Positions 30,666 through 35,095 of a stretch of DNA of 35,095 nt are shown here, piece by piece. Below the pieces are notes generated by a model. The model saw nothing but the letters and a program-made list of their open reading frames with translations. It was not told the DNA's origin and made no database searches. The stretch is from Actinomycetes bacterium (GTDB taxonomy: Bacteria > Actinomycetota > Acidimicrobiia > Acidimicrobiales > Ilumatobacteraceae): positions 1 through 35,095 of the forward strand of contig JANYCT010000001.1 of the NCBI GenBank assembly GCA_025360105.1, in the 5' to 3' direction. How positions within the stretch are numbered: position 1 is the stretch's first letter; each line of letters begins with the position of its first letter. Position numbers and translations under genes: made by a program.

Positions 30666-33587
30666 TTACCCCCTTGTTGCGGTTTCTGTACCCGATCGTG
30701 AGAATGCGACTGCCGACGTACCGAGATAGCTCTCGACCACCCGCGGATCTTCGAGAACATCAGCAGGTAGACCAGATGTGACCACGGCACCGAGATCCAG
30801 CGCGATCAGACGATCGGAGATCGAACTGATCAGCGGCATGTCGTGCTCGATCACGATCAGACTCGCGCCCATGTCGTTGCGGAGACGGATGAGCAGCGGC
30901 GCCAAGGCCTCGACCTCGCGCTGGGCGATACCCGACGACGGCTCGTCGAGCAGGATCACCGTGGGTCGATGCGCGACCTGGCAGGCGAGGTCTACGACCC
31001 GACGAGTGCCCGTGGAGAGTTCACGGACGAACGAATTGCGATAGTGAGTCAGACCCATCAGTTCGAGCAACTCGTCGACGCGTTCGGCCACGTGCTGCTC
31101 GGAATCGAAGGTCTGCGGAAGCCGCAGGGCTGCGGCGAGCATGCCGCGGCTGGCCACGAAACGCTCGGTCGCCACTGCCAACGTCTCGGCGACGGTGAGC
31201 TCGGGGAACAATCGTGCATCTTGAAAGCTGCGGCCCAGACCCGCCGCGGCGCGTTCAGCAGGGGATGCGCCCGTCACATCGCGACCGGCAAGATGCACCC
31301 TGCCGGTGTCTGACGGCGTGAACCCGGAGATCACATCGAACAGAGTGGTCTTGCCAGCACCATTCGGCCCGATAATGCCGAGAATCTCGCGCGGGGCCAC
31401 TTCGAAGGTCACTTCGCTCACCGCGCGGATGCCACCGAAGGTGCGTGACAGGCCAACGACCGCGAGCGCGGCGGGTTGGCCCGCGTCGACGGGAACTGCC
31501 TCGTGTGCGACTGGTTCGCCGATACTTGCATGGGAAAGAAAAACCGATCGCAACAGATCGGGCCGTGCAAGCAGCTCGGCCGTAGGCCCGCTGAAACGCA
31601 CTGTGCCGCGTTCCATGAAATAGGCGCGTTCGGCCACCGAGAGGGCCACGTTCACGCTCTGTTCCACCATGATGATCGCAACTCCGGTGGCTGCGAGACG
31701 CTGAACGATGGGGAGCAACTGACCCACGACCACCGGCGCGAGACCCAACGACAATTCGTCGATCAGCAGCACGCGAGGCTTGGCGATGAAGGCCATACCG
31801 AGCGCGAGCATCTGTTGCTGACCGCCACTGAGATCGGCCGCGGCATCCTCGAATCGCGACCGCAGCACCGGGAACATTTCGAGCACCTCTTCGGTGCTTG
31901 CCTTGACCTGATCGTGATGGCGATGTTGGGTCCACCCAGCCAACTGCAGGTTCTCACGCACTGACAACGACCCGAACACCCCAGCACCACCCGGCATCTG
32001 TGAGATACCCAGTACGGCGATCTCGTTCGGCGGAGCGTGGGTGATGTCGCGACCATCGAGCACCACCGCGCCGCGGTCGGCCTCGACCACGCCACTGATG
32101 GCTTTGAGCAGCGTGGACTTGCCGGCACCATTGGTGCCGAGCAGAGCGACGATCTCTCCCTCTTTCACATCGATGTCGACACCGAACAGCACCTGACGAC
32201 CCCCGTAGCCGGCATCGACACCGCGCACGAGCAACAGGTCGGTCTCGCCCGCACGCCGCTGAAAGAGCGCCTCTGAGCGGGCAGCTGTTGCACGCCAAAC
32301 CTGGGCGATGTCGGCGTCGATGACATCGGCGATACTGCGCAGGATCAGACTGCCGATGATGAACAACGGCACCATCACGAGCATGCCGACGCGCACGTTC
32401 CACTTGTCGGCCACCCAGCCGATGATCGGCAGCACCAACAGACCCGGGATGACCCACAATGATGCGACGCTGAAACCCGTGGCGCGGGCGCGGGGTGGGA
32501 TAGCCAGTGAGAAGGCGACCAGGATGCCCGGCCCGAGCGTTGCCAGCGACGCCGAGATCACGCAGTTCATCGCGATTGCCGTGGCGATGTTGGGCGACAA
32601 AGCAAATCCGACGAGCACCACCGAGGTGCCGATCGCGATCCACGAGAGGAAGCGGATCAGCCCCTTCATGTTGTTCATATAACGACGGGTCACGAACCGT
32701 GCGCCCAGAACGATGCCCACCAACTGGAACGGCTCGGCAACCGCAGCGGCAAAGCCACGGCCCCGCTCGCCCAAGCCGAACTCGCGGTCGTACAACACCG
32801 ACGCAAGTGTCACAAAACCGATGAGCGCGGTGGCGAGAAAGGGCAGTGACCACCAGATGCGCCGCAGGCTCTGCACCTTCTGCACGGTGCGCCAGCTCTC
32901 TGCGAACGATGCCGGGATCTCTTCGGTGTTAATCACGTCCTCTGAAGCGCCCGTCGCTGCTCGCTCCCATCGACCACGAATGGGTTCGCGGAGCTTGAGG
33001 GCCATGATCGCGAAGATGATCGTCGGCACCATGAACACGAAGAACGGCGTGCGCCAACCGAAGTAGTACGCCAGGAGTCCAGCCGACAGCGGCCCCACGA
33101 ACGATCCAACTGCATTGGCCGCGCGATGTGCGCTGTACACCCGGCTGCGTGTCGAAATGGGGTAGTAATCGGCCAGGAGGGAGTTGTGTGTGGGGTCCAC
33201 CACGGCTTTGCCGATTGCCGATCCGGATCGGGCAATGGTGAGCACCACGACACCCATCGCCAGACCCGTCATGCCGCTGAACAGACCCCAGACCAGCGCG
33301 CCCGTGATCGCCAGTGGCACCCGGCGGGAGCGGTCAGCGTATTGCGCGATCGGCACCTGCAACGCCAGTGCCGCAACCGATGCCAGCGCCACGAGGCTGA
33401 GCGCGGTGGTGAGGTTGATGTCGAACTCCTTGCGGATGTTCGGCAGCAGGATGCCAAAGGCAGTGCGGTCCAGTTCGTCGACGGCGTTGAGACCAAACAA
33501 CACCACCAGCGGAAAGGCAGATTCGCCACCACAAATGGTGCGCAACCACACCATCGGGTGTCGCAGGCCGGCGAGAAAGGCTTTCAC
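30666..33587 (-). CDS. MFS-type membrane domain fused to two ABC ATPases (LivF-like then LivG-like)
   Basis: A 973-residue fusion. Residues about 1-430 form a 12-helix major facilitator domain ([20 protein letters not shown] at helix 1, [10 protein letters not shown] between helices 2 and 3). Residues about 455-695 are a LivF-type ATPase: Walker [12 protein letters not shown] (about 481), signature LSGGQQQ (about 585), Walker [14 protein letters not shown], and EQSVNVAL. Residues about 715-960 are a LivG-type ATPase: [11 protein letters not shown] (about 737), LSTGTRR in place of LSGGQQR (about 856), [15 protein letters not shown]. The ATPases would energise the LivHM permease encoded upstream, whose stop overlaps this start as ATGA. 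The role of the MFS part is unknown. The reading frame is continuous through both junctions. Confidence 0.9.
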   Translation of the reverse strand: MKAFLAGLRHPMVWLRTICGGESAFPLVVLFGLNAVDELDRTAFGILLPNIRKEFDINLTTALSLVALASVAALALQVPIAQYADRSRRVPLAITGALVWGLFSGMTGLAMGVVVLTIARSGSAIGKAVVDPTHNSLLADYYPISTRSRVYSAHRAANAVGSFVGPLSAGLLAYYFGWRTPFFVFMVPTIIFAIMALKLREPIRGRWERAATGASEDVINTEEIPASFAESWRTVQKVQSLRRIWWSLPFLATALIGFVTLASVLYDREFGLGERGRGFAAAVAEPFQLVGIVLGARFVTRRYMNNMKGLIRFLSWIAIGTSVVLVGFALSPNIATAIAMNCVISASLATLGPGILVAFSLAIPPRARATGFSVASLWVIPGLLVLPIIGWVADKWNVRVGMLVMVPLFIIGSLILRSIADVIDADIAQVWRATAARSEALFQRRAGETDLLLVRGVDAGYGGRQVLFGVDIDVKEGEIVALLGTNGAGKSTLLKAISGVVEADRGAVVLDGRDITHAPPNEIAVLGISQMPGGAGVFGSLSVRENLQLAGWTQHRHHDQVKASTEEVLEMFPVLRSRFEDAAADLSGGQQQMLALGMAFIAKPRVLLIDELSLGLAPVVVGQLLPIVQRLAATGVAIIMVEQSVNVALSVAERAYFMERGTVRFSGPTAELLARPDLLRSVFLSHASIGEPVAHEAVPVDAGQPAALAVVGLSRTFGGIRAVSEVTFEVAPREILGIIGPNGAGKTTLFDVISGFTPSDTGRVHLAGRDVTGASPAERAAAGLGRSFQDARLFPELTVAETLAVATERFVASRGMLAAALRLPQTFDSEQHVAERVDELLELMGLTHYRNSFVRELSTGTRRVVDLACQVAHRPTVILLDEPSSGIAQREVEALAPLLIRLRNDMGASLIVIEHDMPLISSISDRLIALDLGAVVTSGLPADVLEDPRVVESYLGTSAVAFSRSGTETATRG

Positions 33588-35095
33588 GCGGACAACATCT
33601 CCGTGTCGCTGCTCGGCGCCGCTTCGACCGATTGCATCGCTGCGACCGGCGCGTGCTCGGCCTCGGCCCGTGACTCGGCGTTCGACTCAGGTTGTCCGTG
33701 CAGTCGTCGCGCCCCCTTGACGAGCAGGTCGCGCAGCTTGGTGACCTGACTTCCCAGACCTGCGGGCAACACGAGCAGGATGATCAGCACGCCCACCGAG
33801 GTGGAGAGCAGCCGCCACTCGAGCGACGGCAGGCGCAACGTGCCACGCGTGTAGATCGCCCCGATGACCGCACCGGTGACGGAACCGAGCCCACCAATGA
33901 TGGCCGCCGTGAAGACGCCAAAGCTCTGGCCCACACTGAACTGCGACAGGCTGAACGCGTGCTGCGAATGCACGAACAGCCCTCCCGCCAATCCGGCGAT
34001 CGCGCCGCTGAGCATGAACGCCGACAGCTTGGCCCGAATGGTGGCAACCGAGAAGCTCTGCGCGGCTCGTTCGTTCTCGCGAAGGGCCACAATCACGCGC
34101 CCCGAACGCGATCGCCGGATCCCACGCACCGCGAGGACCACGAGTGCGAGTATTATCAATGAATACGCGTAGAAACGCGCAGGCGTATCCACGTTGATGC
34201 GTCCGAATAACGGATCCACCTTCAAGCGATCGGTGGGGATCCATCCGAAGAAGCGATCGTTCAGCAACCACGAGGTCACGCTGAGCCCGAACGCCAGCGT
34301 GGTCACGGCCAAATACAGACCCTGCAGTCGCAGTGCGGGAAGCCCCACCAACAGCGCAGCGAGGGCGCCCGCTGCCGCACCAATGAGTAGCGCCAACGTG
34401 AGATCGACATGCCATCTCGACGTGCACAACGCACTCACCGCACCGCCGACAGCAACGAACCCCATCTGGCCCAGCGAGATCTGGCCGGCCCAGCCGGTGA
34501 GCACCATCAGCGACATGCCGATGACAGCAAAGATCACGATCTCGGTGAGTTGGATCAACCGATCGACGCGCAACACGATGGGCAACACCACGAGCGCCGC
34601 GAGGATGAGCGCGGCACCGCCCCAGCGAACCAAGCGCATCAACGGCAAGCGTGCGTCCTCGACACTCAGCGGACGAACCTCTTCGGATCCGCGCCACGAC
34701 GACGTTGCGTCGTTGTCGCGTCGGCTCACCGACCGGCGCTGCAGCAACAGCACCACGAGCAGGATCGCCGAGACCATCGGCACGACGAGGAGGGGGCTCT
34801 GCGCGTGCCACTGCACCCAGTAGTCGAGAAAGCCAATACCGATACCCGCCAACGCGACAGTGGGCAGATGATGCAGTCGGCCGATCACTAAGGCAGCCAT
34901 CGCAAAGAGCAGGTTGGTGACATCGAACGCGCTGCCGAGCGGAGCGCCGAGGATGCCGGCGCGCAAGAAGAGCGCGACGAACGACAGCGCTGCAGCGAGC
35001 GCCCACACGATGGTGGACAAGCGCGCCACGGGGATTCCGAGCATGTTGGCGCGGTCGCTGCGCTCGGCCGAGGCACGCACCGCAACACCGATGCG
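33584..35095 (-). CDS. LivH-LivM fused permease of a branched-chain amino acid-type ABC importer (5' end outside window)
   Basis: Open to the right edge, so its N-terminus is missing; 503 residues are visible. The first about 115 are the C-terminal part of a LivH permease (RIGVAVRASAERSDRANMLG, matching the LivH cytoplasmic coupling loop, then several helices). After a polar linker (about 117-145) comes a full LivM permease with VLTGWAGQISLGQMGFVAVG and the coupling loop ALRENERAAQSFSV. The last 45 residues are a polar tail. Fused LivH-LivM proteins occur in Actinobacteria. With the next two genes this gives a complete importer in three polypeptides; the order is permease, ATPases, binding protein. 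Confidence 0.9.
   Translation of the reverse strand, partial: RIGVAVRASAERSDRANMLGIPVARLSTIVWALAAALSFVALFLRAGILGAPLGSAFDVTNLLFAMAALVIGRLHHLPTVALAGIGIGFLDYWVQWHAQSPLLVVPMVSAILLVVLLLQRRSVSRRDNDATSSWRGSEEVRPLSVEDARLPLMRLVRWGGAALILAALVVLPIVLRVDRLIQLTEIVIFAVIGMSLMVLTGWAGQISLGQMGFVAVGGAVSALCTSRWHVDLTLALLIGAAAGALAALLVGLPALRLQGLYLAVTTLAFGLSVTSWLLNDRFFGWIPTDRLKVDPLFGRINVDTPARFYAYSLIILALVVLAVRGIRRSRSGRVIVALRENERAAQSFSVATIRAKLSAFMLSGAIAGLAGGLFVHSQHAFSLSQFSVGQSFGVFTAAIIGGLGSVTGAVIGAIYTRGTLRLPSLEWRLLSTSVGVLIILLVLPAGLGSQVTKLRDLLVKGARRLHGQPESNAESRAEAEHAPVAAMQSVEAAPSSDTEMLSA

Overview
The window reads as high-GC actinobacterial chromosome, most likely an acidimicrobial lineage (Ilumatobacter-like). Pointers are the mycofactocin genes mftE and mftF, a PriA-type HisA, an F420/PPOX-family flavoprotein, DUF3052 and DUF4395 proteins, and a recurring TAnnnT hexamer 6-9 nt before start codons (leaderless-type promoters). 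The lineage is an inference. No rRNA, tRNA, CRISPR array, insertion sequence or phage gene was seen. Coding density is high; the only long gene-poor stretch (about 5590-6549) holds a decayed gene.

Layout. 23-658 is a 1-Cys peroxiredoxin. Facing it is a leftward operon (5586 to 708): a 1152-residue zinc-ribbon/class III cyclase/P-loop/TPR protein, a small CMD-like protein, an AhpD-like protein, and an NMN adenylyltransferase-like protein. The AhpD-like gene is interrupted by one in-frame TGA exactly where the second Cys of the CxxC motif belongs, and a SECIS-like hairpin follows directly. I interpret it as a selenocysteine protein. 5652-6386 is a multiply frameshifted remnant of a secreted protein. 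6550-12427 is an ABC exporter of the MacB/FtsX type with one ATPase and two paralogous 850-residue permeases. Then come a PPOX-family flavoprotein and a DUF3052 protein.

13344-18948 is the metabolic centre: etfA-like, fixC-like, fixX-like and etfB-like genes with overlapping ends, then mftE and mftF. This suggests that electrons from mycofactocin-dependent dehydrogenases reach the quinone pool through an ETF/FixCX-type module. mftA, mftB, mftC and mftD are not in the window.

18911-25224 holds a DUF4395 membrane protein, an alanine-racemase-like protein without the usual catalytic Tyr coupled to a DUF418-type membrane protein, an acyl-CoA ligase, a ROK kinase and a D-cysteine desulfhydrase/ACC deaminase-family enzyme. 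25303-28878 holds an ECF sigma factor with an overlapping membrane partner, a hexanucleotide tandem repeat, priA, a secreted Asp/Thr-rich repeat protein and ung. 28899-35095 (leftward) is a branched-chain amino-acid-type ABC importer packed into three polypeptides: a LivH-LivM fusion cut by the window edge, an MFS-LivF-LivG fusion, and a membrane-anchored binding protein.
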